From Plantactinospora soyae (GTDB lineage Bacteria; Actinomycetota; Actinomycetes; Mycobacteriales; Micromonosporaceae): DNA of 64,000 nucleotides. A model generated the notes under the pieces. That model worked only from the letters and a program-made list of their open reading frames with translations. It did not search any database and was not told where the DNA came from. Of the stretch, positions 24,767 to 32,531 are shown piece after piece. Each line of letters begins with the position of its first letter. The stretch's first letter is position 1. The stretch covers positions 744,001-808,000 of the forward strand of contig NZ_JADBEB010000001.1 of assembly GCF_014874095.1 (NCBI RefSeq), read 5' to 3'. A program made the position numbers and the translations under genes.

Positions 24767-25389
24767 AGGCGCATCGTACCGACGGGGTGTCTCTGACATT
24801 TGCCCTGATCTTCCTCGGCGTCGCGGCCTGGTGGCTGTTCGCGCAGCTCACCCAGCTCGCGTTGCCGGCGGTCGGCTGGTTGCTCGCCTCGGCCCTGATC
24901 GTCGTCGGCGGGCTCGGCCTGATGGGTGCCCTGCGCTCCAGCCGGTCCGCACGACGGCAGACGGCCCAGCCCGGGACCACGTCGACCACGGATTCGTCGG
25001 CCCCGTCGACCACGCTGGTGGCCGACGCCGTCGGCACCGGATCGGCCGACGCGCCCACCAGGGAGTTCGATCGGCCCACCGCCGACGAACCGACCGCGAG
25101 ACTGTTCGACCGGCCCCTCGACCCGTTCGACCGGCCCACCACGGACCTGTTCGACCGGCCCACCCCCGAACCCCTCGACTACGGGTCGGACCGGGACGAG
25201 ACGTCGCGGGCAGCGGAGACGTCGGGCCGGGACGACACCGGGACGACACCGAGCGCGCAGACGTGGAACCGGGACGACACCGGGACGACACCGAGCGCGC
25301 AGACGTTCGACCCGGACGAGACCGGACCGATCCGGGACCGGACCTACCACCCCGGCGACCCCGACCGGGGCGACGAGCGGCGTCCGTGA
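24763..25389 (+). CDS. Small membrane protein with low-complexity acidic tail
   Basis: This 208-residue protein has two membrane segments (LTFALIFLGVAAWWLFAQL, ~11-30, and ALPAVGWLLASALIVVGGLG, ~33-52) followed by a long hydrophilic Asp/Thr/Arg-rich tail with repeats such as FDRPT and two copies of RDDTGTTPSAQT. Its ATG overlaps the stop of the upstream PspC gene as ATGA, so the two are translationally coupled and probably act together. I do not recognise the family. A perfect terminator hairpin follows at 25422. Confidence 0.75.
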   Translation: MKAHRTDGVSLTFALIFLGVAAWWLFAQLTQLALPAVGWLLASALIVVGGLGLMGALRSSRSARRQTAQPGTTSTTDSSAPSTTLVADAVGTGSADAPTREFDRPTADEPTARLFDRPLDPFDRPTTDLFDRPTPEPLDYGSDRDETSRAAETSGRDDTGTTPSAQTWNRDDTGTTPSAQTFDPDETGPIRDRTYHPGDPDRGDERRP

Positions 25390-25421
25390 TCGATGCGGCT
25401 CGGTCAGGCGGTGCCTAAACT

Positions 25422-25451
25422 GGCCGGCGGAGGTTTCCACCTCCGCCGGCC
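25422..25451 (+). terminator. Terminator hairpin after the PspC operon
   Basis: GGCCGGCGGAGGT (25422-25434) and ACCTCCGCCGGCC (25439-25451) form a perfect 13-bp stem with a TTCC loop. No U-tract follows. It separates the PspC operon from psd. Confidence 0.75.
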
Positions 25452-25570
25452 GATCGTGCACAGTCGGTCGAAATCCGCCCCGCCGCGCGGCCTGCGTCAC
25501 CATCGGCACGGCGTAGCCTGCGTCGGTATCGGCAGCCGTCCGTCCTGACCTCGCGAGGAGCCCGCCCGAC

Positions 25571-26824
25571 ATGACCCAGTCCCCCGCCGTACGCAGCACC
25601 GGCCCCGGCCGTCCGGTCCGCGTCGGCGAGCGCGCCGCCCGCGTCCTCACCACCGAGATGTCCCGGCACCACGGTCCGAAGACCACCCTGCTGGTCGGGG
25701 CGGCCACCGACTCGCCCGTGCTGGCCGCGTCGATCGACGCGCTACTGCCCGGCGACGCGCTCACCGTGGTACCGGCGGACGCGCTCGCCGCGAACCATCT
25801 CCGGGACCACGTCACGGCCCTGGGGCAGTGGACCTCCCAACGGGTACGCGTCGTCGACTCGCTGGCCGAGGCGGACCCGGCGGACGTGGTGGTCGCGGGA
25901 GTCCCGCTCGCCGGAACCGCCGACGAGACCCGGACCGGCCTGGACGCGCTGGCCAAGTACCTGACCGAGGGTGGCGTGCTGAGCGTCGCGGTGCCGGCAC
26001 TGCCCGGCCGGGCCCCGGGTGCGGTCGGCGAGCTCGAACGGCAGAGCGCGCTCTTCGGCGTCGGCAGCGACCTCGTCCTGGTCAACCAGCCACCGGTCCG
26101 GGTGCACCGGCTGCGCTACACCTCGGCCGAGGTAGCGGTGGCGGCCCGGCTGGCCCCCGCGTACCGCACCTCCAGCGTTCCGCTGACCAGGGGCATGCAC
26201 ATCGACTCGAACGGGGTCGCCGCGGCCGGCATCGCCCTGGGACTCGCCGCGTTCACCCGGCTCACCCGGCCGAAGTCCCGGCTCTGGCTGCTGCCCGCCC
26301 TGGCCGCCGGCCCGGTGGCCGCGTTCTTCCGGGATCCGGAGCGGGACGTCCCGGAGGACGAGTCCGCGGTCGTCGCCGCCGCAGACGGCCAGGTGCTCTC
26401 CGTACAGCGGCTGCGCGACGAGCGCTTCGGCGACGGCGAGTTCCTCCGGATCGCGGTCTTCCTCTCGGTTCTGGACGTGCACGTCAACCGGTCGCCGGTG
26501 GCCGGCAAGGTGGTCGACTACTTCGTCGCCGACGGTGGCTTCGCCGCCGCGATGAAGCCGGACGCGGAGCACAACGTGGCCGCGTACACGGTGCTCGACA
26601 CCGAGCACGGGACCGTGGTGGTCGCCCAGCGCACCGGCCTGATCGCCCGGCGGATCGTGCAGCGGGCGCCCGTCGGTTCGCTGCTGGCCCGGGGTGAGCG
26701 CTTCGGCCTGATCCGGTTCGGCTCACGCACCGACGTGTACCTGCCGGCCGACGGGGCCGACCCGCTGGTCGGTCCGGGCGAACGGGTCGTGGGCGGGGCA
26801 TCGGTGATCGCCCGCTGGCGCTGA
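25571..26824 (+). CDS. psd: Phosphatidylserine decarboxylase with N-terminal methyltransferase-like extension
   Basis: This 417-residue protein makes phosphatidylethanolamine. The C-terminal half is the pyruvoyl-dependent decarboxylase: FFRDPERDVPEDESAVVAAA, the His motif in SVLDVHVNRSPVAGKV, and the self-cleavage site at Gly384-Ser385 in FGSRTDVYLP, which leaves a ~33-residue alpha chain. A hydrophobic stretch (~230-255) precedes it. The first ~180 residues are not part of the normal enzyme and read like a Rossmann/methyltransferase fold (TTLLVGAATDSPVLAASIDA, then ADVVVAGVPLAGTADE). ATG 25571 follows GCGAGGAG. pssA is encoded convergently just downstream. Confidence 0.93.
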   Translation: MTQSPAVRSTGPGRPVRVGERAARVLTTEMSRHHGPKTTLLVGAATDSPVLAASIDALLPGDALTVVPADALAANHLRDHVTALGQWTSQRVRVVDSLAEADPADVVVAGVPLAGTADETRTGLDALAKYLTEGGVLSVAVPALPGRAPGAVGELERQSALFGVGSDLVLVNQPPVRVHRLRYTSAEVAVAARLAPAYRTSSVPLTRGMHIDSNGVAAAGIALGLAAFTRLTRPKSRLWLLPALAAGPVAAFFRDPERDVPEDESAVVAAADGQVLSVQRLRDERFGDGEFLRIAVFLSVLDVHVNRSPVAGKVVDYFVADGGFAAAMKPDAEHNVAAYTVLDTEHGTVVVAQRTGLIARRIVQRAPVGSLLARGERFGLIRFGSRTDVYLPADGADPLVGPGERVVGGASVIARWR

Positions 26825-26869
26825 CCGTCGACACCGGCTCGGTCCCACCACTGGACGGGAACGATCGAT

Positions 26870-26895
26870 CGCCCACCGGCTCAGGCCGGTGGGCG
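26870..26895. terminator. Bidirectional terminator hairpin between psd and pssA
   Basis: CGCCCACCGG (26870-26879) pairs with CCGGTGGGCG (26886-26895) across a 6-nt loop in the 111-bp gap between two convergent genes. Confidence 0.75.
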
Positions 26896-26935
26896 AGGGG
26901 TGTGGCGGACGGTTCGGACCGTACGGCGGGACGGG

Positions 26936-27940
26936 TCAGGCGGTGCGGCGCTGACGCAGCCAGAGCAGCGGCCCGCTGACCAGGTAGCCCACCACCAGGA
27001 GGGCGAAGGTGAGCCGGGGCTCGATCAGGGCGCCGATCACCGGTGCGAGCCACACCCACGGCGGCAGCTTGATCAGCCGGGCCAGCTTGGCGTACGGGAA
27101 GCTGGAGACCATGGCGAAGGCGAGCAGCCCGACCCCGGCGACCTGGACCGCGCCGGAGACCGGCAGGCCGATCAGCACCACCAGGGCGAGCACCGCGGCG
27201 GCCATGGTGGTCGGGACACCGCAGAAGAACCGGCCGTCCTTGGGTGAGACGTTGAACCGGGCGAGCCGGATCGCGGCACAGGTGGCGACGAGGGCGCAGG
27301 CGACCCCGGCGGCGGCGGTCGAGACCGATCCCACCAGCGAGGCGTAGACCACGACCGGGGCGGCCAGCCCGAACGAGCACATGTCGGCCAGCGAGTCCAT
27401 CTGGGCGCCGAACGGACTGGCCACGCCCATCCGGCGGGCCAGCGCCCCGTCGAGCCCGTCAAAGGCCACGCAGGCGATCAGGCAGTACGCCGCGACGCGC
27501 ACGTCGCCCTGCATGGCCTGGAAGATCGCGAGCAGTCCCAGGGTCAGGCTGGCGAGGGTGCAGGCGTTGACCACCGCGAACTTGATCCGGCGGGCCATGG
27601 TCCGTTCGCCGGGCAGCAGCGGAATGGCCATCGCCGAGCCTGCGGCGTCGACCGCGTCGGACGGGCCGATCGCCGGGCTGACCGGAACGACCGATTCGAT
27701 CTCCGCAGCGGTCAGCCGACCCACGCCGTACGCGTCGATCGGACCGGAGGCGTCGTGGTAGTAGCGGTCGGACACGTCCAGGGCGCTGGTGCCGTCCAGC
27801 AACTGCTCCCGGCGTCCGACCCGGACCAGCAGCACCTGGCGGGCGAACGTGCCGCTGCGGCGCAACCGACCCGCCCAGCGGCGCCCAGCGGGGCGCGGAC
27901 TGTCCGACGTACGACGCCGACGCCATGGGGCTCTCGGCAC
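26936..27940 (-). CDS. pssA: CDP-diacylglycerol-serine O-phosphatidyltransferase (phosphatidylserine synthase) with N-terminal extension
   Basis: This 334-residue integral-membrane CDP-alcohol phosphatidyltransferase condenses CDP-diacylglycerol with serine. The signature DG(x)2AR(x)8G(x)3D(x)3D is complete: Asp164-Gly165, Ala168-Arg169, Gly178, Asp182, Asp186. Several hydrophobic segments follow. Homologues start near MARRIKFAVVNACTLASLTL (residue 115 here), so the first ~110 residues, Arg-rich then acidic, are an extension. I kept GTG 27940 because GGAGG lies four bases upstream, but an internal start at ATG 27598 is possible. The product is the substrate of Psd, encoded convergently 111 bp away. 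Confidence 0.92.
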   Translation of the reverse strand: MPRAPWRRRRTSDSPRPAGRRWAGRLRRSGTFARQVLLVRVGRREQLLDGTSALDVSDRYYHDASGPIDAYGVGRLTAAEIESVVPVSPAIGPSDAVDAAGSAMAIPLLPGERTMARRIKFAVVNACTLASLTLGLLAIFQAMQGDVRVAAYCLIACVAFDGLDGALARRMGVASPFGAQMDSLADMCSFGLAAPVVVYASLVGSVSTAAAGVACALVATCAAIRLARFNVSPKDGRFFCGVPTTMAAAVLALVVLIGLPVSGAVQVAGVGLLAFAMVSSFPYAKLARLIKLPPWVWLAPVIGALIEPRLTFALLVVGYLVSGPLLWLRQRRTA

Positions 27941-28231
27941 GTTTCCTCCATCAACGGATCAACTTGTCCGCCACCGTGGCGGCCGGCCCAGCGCCATCGA
28001 ACGCCGGAACCGCTTGGCCGGCAACCAATTGCGGCCTACACCATCGCACAGACGCAAGGGATTCGCGATAGCTGCCTGGGGGGTATTTCCCCCAAACCGC
28101 CCGAGACACCCAGACCTCCCTATCCGGGACGCTATCCCCGGCCGGGCGCGGTGCCGGCCCCCTGCAACTCTATCCGAACCAGTCACAACGGCCGATTCGG
28201 CCAAGATCTTTCGAGCTCCCCGGGACGATCT

Positions 28232-29176
28232 TCAGGGCCCGAGCAGGGACAACGCCGTACCCACCACCTCGGTGTGCGGCAGCACCGCCGCCTCGGCCGG
28301 CCGGAACCAGCCCGCGCTCGCGGTCGACCCTCCCGCCGCCTCGGTAACCTTCGCCTCGGTGGGCGCGTCGACCAGGACCCGGTAGATCACCCGTACCCCG
28401 TGCCAGTCCAGCGCGCGGCCCTCCGGACCGAACTCGGAGGTGTTGTGCCGGTGCGACACGCGCAGCAGCGCGGTGATGCGGCCGAGCTGGCCGGTCTCCT
28501 CCACCAGTTCCCGTAGCAGCGCGCTGGCCGGCTGCTCGCCGTGGTCGGTGCCGCCGCCCGGCAGGTGCCACCGGCCGGCGCCGGGGAAGCCGTCCGCGAT
28601 CCGCGCGAGCAGGATCCGGCCGGCCGGGTCGGTCGCCAGCCCGTACGCCGCGAAGCGCTGACGGCGGTCGACCGACGCCGACCGCGCCGGCGCCCCGGTA
28701 CGCAGGACCCGGATTCCCTCCGGCAGCGGGTCGACCGGTCGGCCGAGCAGCTCGGCGGTGAACGGCATCAGGGCGAGCCCGGCCAGCTCCCCCGGGCCGA
28801 ACCAGGCCACGGCGTCACTGCCGCCGTCCGGGTCGACGTGCGGGGGCCGGCCGTCGGGATCCGTGGCCGGCACTCCGCCCGGCCTGGCGACGTCGTAGAC
28901 GATCCGGTCGGTGTGCTCCGCCACCGGGCCCTCGGTGCCGGCCAGCCGGACCACGTCGGCGAGCACGGCGCGGAGTCCGGTCACCTCGACGCTCAGGCCG
29001 GTCTCCTCGGCGAACTCCCGCAGCACCGCCGCGACCGGGTGCTCACCGTGTTCGATCCCGCCGCCGGGAAGCTGCCAGACCCCGGGGAAGGCGGAGGTCC
29101 CGGAGCCTCGGGCGAGCAGCACCCGATCCCCGTCCCGACACAACCCGTAGGCCCCGATCCGCCGTCGCCGATCCAC
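28232..29176 (-). CDS. Protein with two tandem Nudix hydrolase domains
   Basis: This 314-residue protein contains two Nudix domains in series. The first Nudix box is complete (Gly39, Glu45, Arg53-Glu54, Glu57-Glu58, Gly60), and the second reads GGGTDHGEQP...RELVEETGQ, also with all catalytic residues. Nudix enzymes hydrolyse nucleoside diphosphates linked to other groups; no substrate-specific motif is evident. The start is GTG 29176 with GGAGGGG about 6 nt upstream. A related double-Nudix protein is encoded just upstream on the same strand, and the C-terminal domains share YRV(L/V)VD(A/S)P and GGSTxxAxWF, so they are paralogues by tandem duplication. Confidence 0.88.
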   Translation of the reverse strand: MDRRRRIGAYGLCRDGDRVLLARGSGTSAFPGVWQLPGGGIEHGEHPVAAVLREFAEETGLSVEVTGLRAVLADVVRLAGTEGPVAEHTDRIVYDVARPGGVPATDPDGRPPHVDPDGGSDAVAWFGPGELAGLALMPFTAELLGRPVDPLPEGIRVLRTGAPARSASVDRRQRFAAYGLATDPAGRILLARIADGFPGAGRWHLPGGGTDHGEQPASALLRELVEETGQLGRITALLRVSHRHNTSEFGPEGRALDWHGVRVIYRVLVDAPTEAKVTEAAGGSTASAGWFRPAEAAVLPHTEVVGTALSLLGP

Positions 29177-29256
29177 CGTCGTCCCCTCCCCCGCGTCGTA
29201 TCGATCATGCCGGCCGGGATGGGCCGGAACGCGCGCGGGTCGGAGAAGCGGTGTCG

Positions 29257-30204
29257 TCAGCCCAGCCGGGCCGCCTGGACGGCCTCGGCGGTCACCTCGG
29301 TCAGCCGCTCGGCCGGCAGCGCCTCCAGCTCGTCCCGGCCGAACCACCGGGCCTCGGAGGTGGAACCGCCGACGTCGCTGACCGTCGGCGTGGCCGGCGA
29401 GTCGACCACCACGCGGTAGAAGGCGCGTACGCCGTGCCAGTCGATCGGATAGCCCTCGGGGCCGAGCGAGGCCGCGTCCCGATGGCTCGCCACCCCGATC
29501 AGCTCCACCAGCCGGCCGCGCTGGCCGGTCTCCTCGACCAGCTCACGGATGAGCGCCGCGCCCGGCTGCTCGCCGTAGTCGGTGCCGCCACCGGGCAGGT
29601 GCCAGCAGCCCGCTCCGGGATAGCCGTCGGCGACCCGGGTCAGCAGCACCCGGCCGGCCGGATCGGTGGCGACCGCGTACGCCGCGAAGCGCTGGGCCCG
29701 GTGCAGTCCGTCCGGGCCGGGCACCGCATGGAAGGAGGGGAACTCCGGCGCCTCGTCCGGGCGCAGGTCGATCGGCCCACCCGGCAGCCCCAGGGCCCGC
29801 GCCGTGAACGGACGCAGGAGGAGTTTCGCCGCCTCCTCGACGCTGTGCCACCGGGCCAGGTCGGTCGACTGGCCGATCCGGTCGCAGAGCGTCCCACCCC
29901 GCACGGAGACCTGGTAGAGCAGCCGGTCGGTGTGGATGGTGACGCCCCGGTGCGGTAGCGATCTCATGTCCGCGAGGACGTCCCGGAGACCGACGACGGA
30001 GACGGAGAGGCCGGTTTCCGCGGCCGTCTCGCGTACCACCGTGTGGTTGGGGTCCTCACCGTGGTCGATGGCGCCGCCGGGCAGCGACCACACACCGGGC
30101 GTTCCGGACCGGGCCGAGGCGCGGACCAGAAGCACCTGATCGGTTGAATCGGTGCAAATCGCGTACGCGGCGATCCTGCGAATCGGTTCCAGCGCGGGGG
30201 TCAC
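29257..30204 (-). CDS. Second tandem double-Nudix protein, first Nudix box degenerate
   Basis: This 315-residue paralogue of the downstream gene again has two Nudix domains. The first box reads GGAIDHGEDP...RETAAETGL, so the first Glu of the metal-binding EE pair is Ala and this domain may be weakened or structural. The second box, GGGTDYGEQP...RELVEETGQ, is intact. I placed the start at GTG 30204, 11 bases after AAGGGAG; an ATG at 30228 would add eight residues. The 80-bp gap to the next gene suggests co-transcription. The substrate is unknown. Confidence 0.86.
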   Translation of the reverse strand: MTPALEPIRRIAAYAICTDSTDQVLLVRASARSGTPGVWSLPGGAIDHGEDPNHTVVRETAAETGLSVSVVGLRDVLADMRSLPHRGVTIHTDRLLYQVSVRGGTLCDRIGQSTDLARWHSVEEAAKLLLRPFTARALGLPGGPIDLRPDEAPEFPSFHAVPGPDGLHRAQRFAAYAVATDPAGRVLLTRVADGYPGAGCWHLPGGGTDYGEQPGAALIRELVEETGQRGRLVELIGVASHRDAASLGPEGYPIDWHGVRAFYRVVVDSPATPTVSDVGGSTSEARWFGRDELEALPAERLTEVTAEAVQAARLG

Positions 30205-30391
30205 AGGACCAAATTCTCCCTTGATCATTGGATCCGACCATGAAAAGAGTCGGATTCCTGACAGTTGCCCCACCAGTGCGGATTGCCGGACCGACCCTCG
30301 GGGCGATGGTCGGTCCGGTCAGGGGGCGATCAGGGTCGGTATCCGGGCGGTCACCGAGGACGACGGCGGCGTACGGGCGGACCGTGGAGAC

Positions 30392-30865
30392 ATGACACAG
30401 ATTCCGCTCCACCAGCCCCCGTACAAGCAGCTCCGCCGCCCCACCACGGATCGGATGATCGCCGGGGTGGCCAGCGGACTCGGACGCTACTTCAACGTCG
30501 ATCCCACCCTGGTCCGGGTGATCTTCGCCGGCATCGCGGTGCTCACCGGCGGTCTCGGCCTGCTGGCGTACCCGGTGATGTGGTTCCTGATGCCGGAGGA
30601 GCCGGCCAACGCTCCGGCCTGGCCGCACCCGGCGCCCCAGGCCGGTCCGGTCTGGCCGCCGAACTGGCCGACCGGCGGAGCCCGGGGCCCCACCGACGCG
30701 CCCACCTGGCCGACGCACCCCGTCGGTACGCCGGTCCCGCCGGCCGACGCGCCCACGGCCTGGCCGGCCGGTACGCCGTCGAGCAGCGCACCGCCGGTCC
30801 CGCCGGCCGGTACACCGTCGATGCCGCCGAGCAGCACGCCGCCGGTCCCGCCGACCGCACCGTGA
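30392..30865 (+). CDS. Small PspC-domain membrane protein with Pro-rich tail
   Basis: This 157-residue protein has an N-terminal PspC domain (residues ~10-72: YKQLRRPTTDRMIAGVASGL, GRYFNVDPTLVRVIF, LLAYPVMWFLMPEE) with one or two membrane segments, then a Pro/Thr/Ala-rich hydrophilic tail of ~85 residues. ATG 30392 is preceded by GTGGAGAC. It is divergent from the double-Nudix pair and convergent with guaA, with an 8-bp gap. It is the third PspC-domain protein in the window. PspC relatives couple envelope stress to regulation, but the role here is unknown. Confidence 0.85.
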   Translation: MTQIPLHQPPYKQLRRPTTDRMIAGVASGLGRYFNVDPTLVRVIFAGIAVLTGGLGLLAYPVMWFLMPEEPANAPAWPHPAPQAGPVWPPNWPTGGARGPTDAPTWPTHPVGTPVPPADAPTAWPAGTPSSSAPPVPPAGTPSMPPSSTPPVPPTAP

Positions 30866-30873
30866 GGGTCAGC

Positions 30874-32427
30874 TCACTCCCACTCGATGGTGCCCGGGGG
30901 CTTGCTCGTGACGTCGAGCACCACCCGGTTCACCTCGGCCACCTCGTTGGTGATCCGGGTGGAGATCCGGGCGATCAGGTCGTAGGGCAGTCGGGACCAG
31001 TCCGCCGTCATGGCATCGGAACTCGACACCGGGCGGAGCACCACGGGATGCCCGTAGCTGCGCCCGTCGCCCTGCACCCCGACGCTGCGTACGTCCGCGA
31101 GCAGCACCACCGGGAACTGCCAGACGTCCCGGTCGAGGCCGGAGGCGGTGAGTTCCTCCCGGGCGATCAAGTCGGCCGCCCGGAGCAGGTCGAGCCGCTC
31201 CCGGTCCACCGCCCCGATGATCCGGATCGCGAGTCCCGGGCCGGGGAACGGGTGCCGCCAGACCATCGCCTCGGGCAGTCCCAGGGCGAGGCCGAGTTGG
31301 CGTACCTCGTCCTTGAAGAGCGTGCGCAGCGGCTCGACCAGCGAGAACTTCAGGTCCTCCGGCAGCCCGCCGACGTTGTGATGTGACTTGATGTTGGCGG
31401 TACCGGTGCCGCCGCCGGACTCGACCACGTCGGGGTAGAGGGTGCCCTGGACCAGGAACTCGACGTCCCCGCTGGCGGCCACCTCCCGGGCCGCCGCCTC
31501 GAAGACCCGGATGAACTCGCGGCCAATGATCTTGCGCTTCTGCTCCGGATCGACCACTCCGGCCAGCGCGCCGAGGAACCGGTCGGCCGCGTCGACCACC
31601 TTGAGCTTGATCCCGGTGGCCGCGACGTAGTCCTTCTCCACCTGCTCCGCCTCGCCGGCCCGGAGCAGGCCGTGGTCGACGAAGACGCAGGTGAGCTGGT
31701 CGCCGACGGCCTGGTGCACCAGGGCGGCGGCCACCGCCGAGTCGACACCGCCGGAGAGGCCGCAGATGACCTCCTTGTCGCCGACCCGGGCCCGGATCTC
31801 GGCGATCTGGTCGGCGATGATGTTCTCCGGCGTCCAGCTCGGCTCGATCCCGGCGACGTCGTAGAGGAAGCGCTCCAGCATCCGCTGGCCGTGCTCGGTG
31901 TGCCCCACCTCGGGGTGGAACTGGGTACCGACCCGGCGACCGGCGAGGTCCTCGAACGCGGCGACCGGCGCCCCGGGCGACTCGGCGGTCACGGTGAACC
32001 CGCTGGGCGCCTCCGTCACACAGTCACCGTGGCTCATCCAGACGGACAACTCGGCCGGAAGGTCGCGGAGCAGGACGGTCGCGTCGGAGCGGGTCCGCAG
32101 GGCGGTGCCGCCGTACTCCCGGCCGCCGGTGTGCGCGACCGTGCCGCCCAGGGCCCGGGCCATCGCCTGGAAGCCGTAGCAGATGCCGAGGACCGGCACG
32201 CCCGCGTCGAACAGCTTCGGGTCCACCTGCGGGGCGCCGGGGGCGTAGACGCTGGCCGGACCACCGGACAGGATGATCGCGGCCGGATCCTTCGCCAGCA
32301 TCTCGGCCACCGGCATCGAGTGCGGAACGATCTCCGAGTAGACCCGGGCCTCCCGCACCCGGCGGGCGATGAGCTGGGCGTACTGGGCTCCGAAGTCCAC
32401 CACCAGGACCGGGCGCGGCGTGTTCAT
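30874..32427 (-). CDS. guaA: GMP synthase (glutamine-hydrolysing)
   Basis: This 517-residue enzyme aminates XMP to GMP using glutamine. The N-terminal class I amidotransferase domain shows [16 protein letters not shown] with the nucleophilic Cys and the [11 protein letters not shown] His/Glu pair. The ATP-pyrophosphatase P-loop is [13 protein letters not shown], and the C-terminal dimerisation domain ends [18 protein letters not shown], which is typical. It converges with a small PspC gene, with only 8 bp between stops. It works with GuaB encoded ~8 kb away. A dispersed repeat lies just upstream of its start. Confidence 0.98.
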   Translation of the reverse strand: MNTPRPVLVVDFGAQYAQLIARRVREARVYSEIVPHSMPVAEMLAKDPAAIILSGGPASVYAPGAPQVDPKLFDAGVPVLGICYGFQAMARALGGTVAHTGGREYGGTALRTRSDATVLLRDLPAELSVWMSHGDCVTEAPSGFTVTAESPGAPVAAFEDLAGRRVGTQFHPEVGHTEHGQRMLERFLYDVAGIEPSWTPENIIADQIAEIRARVGDKEVICGLSGGVDSAVAAALVHQAVGDQLTCVFVDHGLLRAGEAEQVEKDYVAATGIKLKVVDAADRFLGALAGVVDPEQKRKIIGREFIRVFEAAAREVAASGDVEFLVQGTLYPDVVESGGGTGTANIKSHHNVGGLPEDLKFSLVEPLRTLFKDEVRQLGLALGLPEAMVWRHPFPGPGLAIRIIGAVDRERLDLLRAADLIAREELTASGLDRDVWQFPVVLLADVRSVGVQGDGRSYGHPVVLRPVSSSDAMTADWSRLPYDLIARISTRITNEVAEVNRVVLDVTSKPPGTIEWE

Positions 32428-32472
32428 GTGTACGAAGCCTACCCATCGCCCGGAGCTACGCGGAATGCAGGC

Positions 32473-32529
32473 GTTAGGAAGGGGCCCTTCCTATACAGAA
32501 TGCGATAACAAGGGGCCCTTCCTTACACC
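32473..32529. repeat. Dispersed G/C-rich intergenic repeat, copy A
   Basis: The segment contains two copies of AGGAAGGGGCCCTT-type boxes in the 104-bp gap between guaA and the GMC oxidoreductase gene. Reverse-complemented, it aligns along its whole length with 55486-55545 (shared GGTG-AAGGAAGGG-CCC, TATCG, GAAGGG-CCC, TAAC). It is therefore a dispersed element of ~57 bp, not a simple terminator, although the GGGGCCC palindromes could form hairpins. Confidence 0.75.
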
Positions 32530-32531
32530 CG

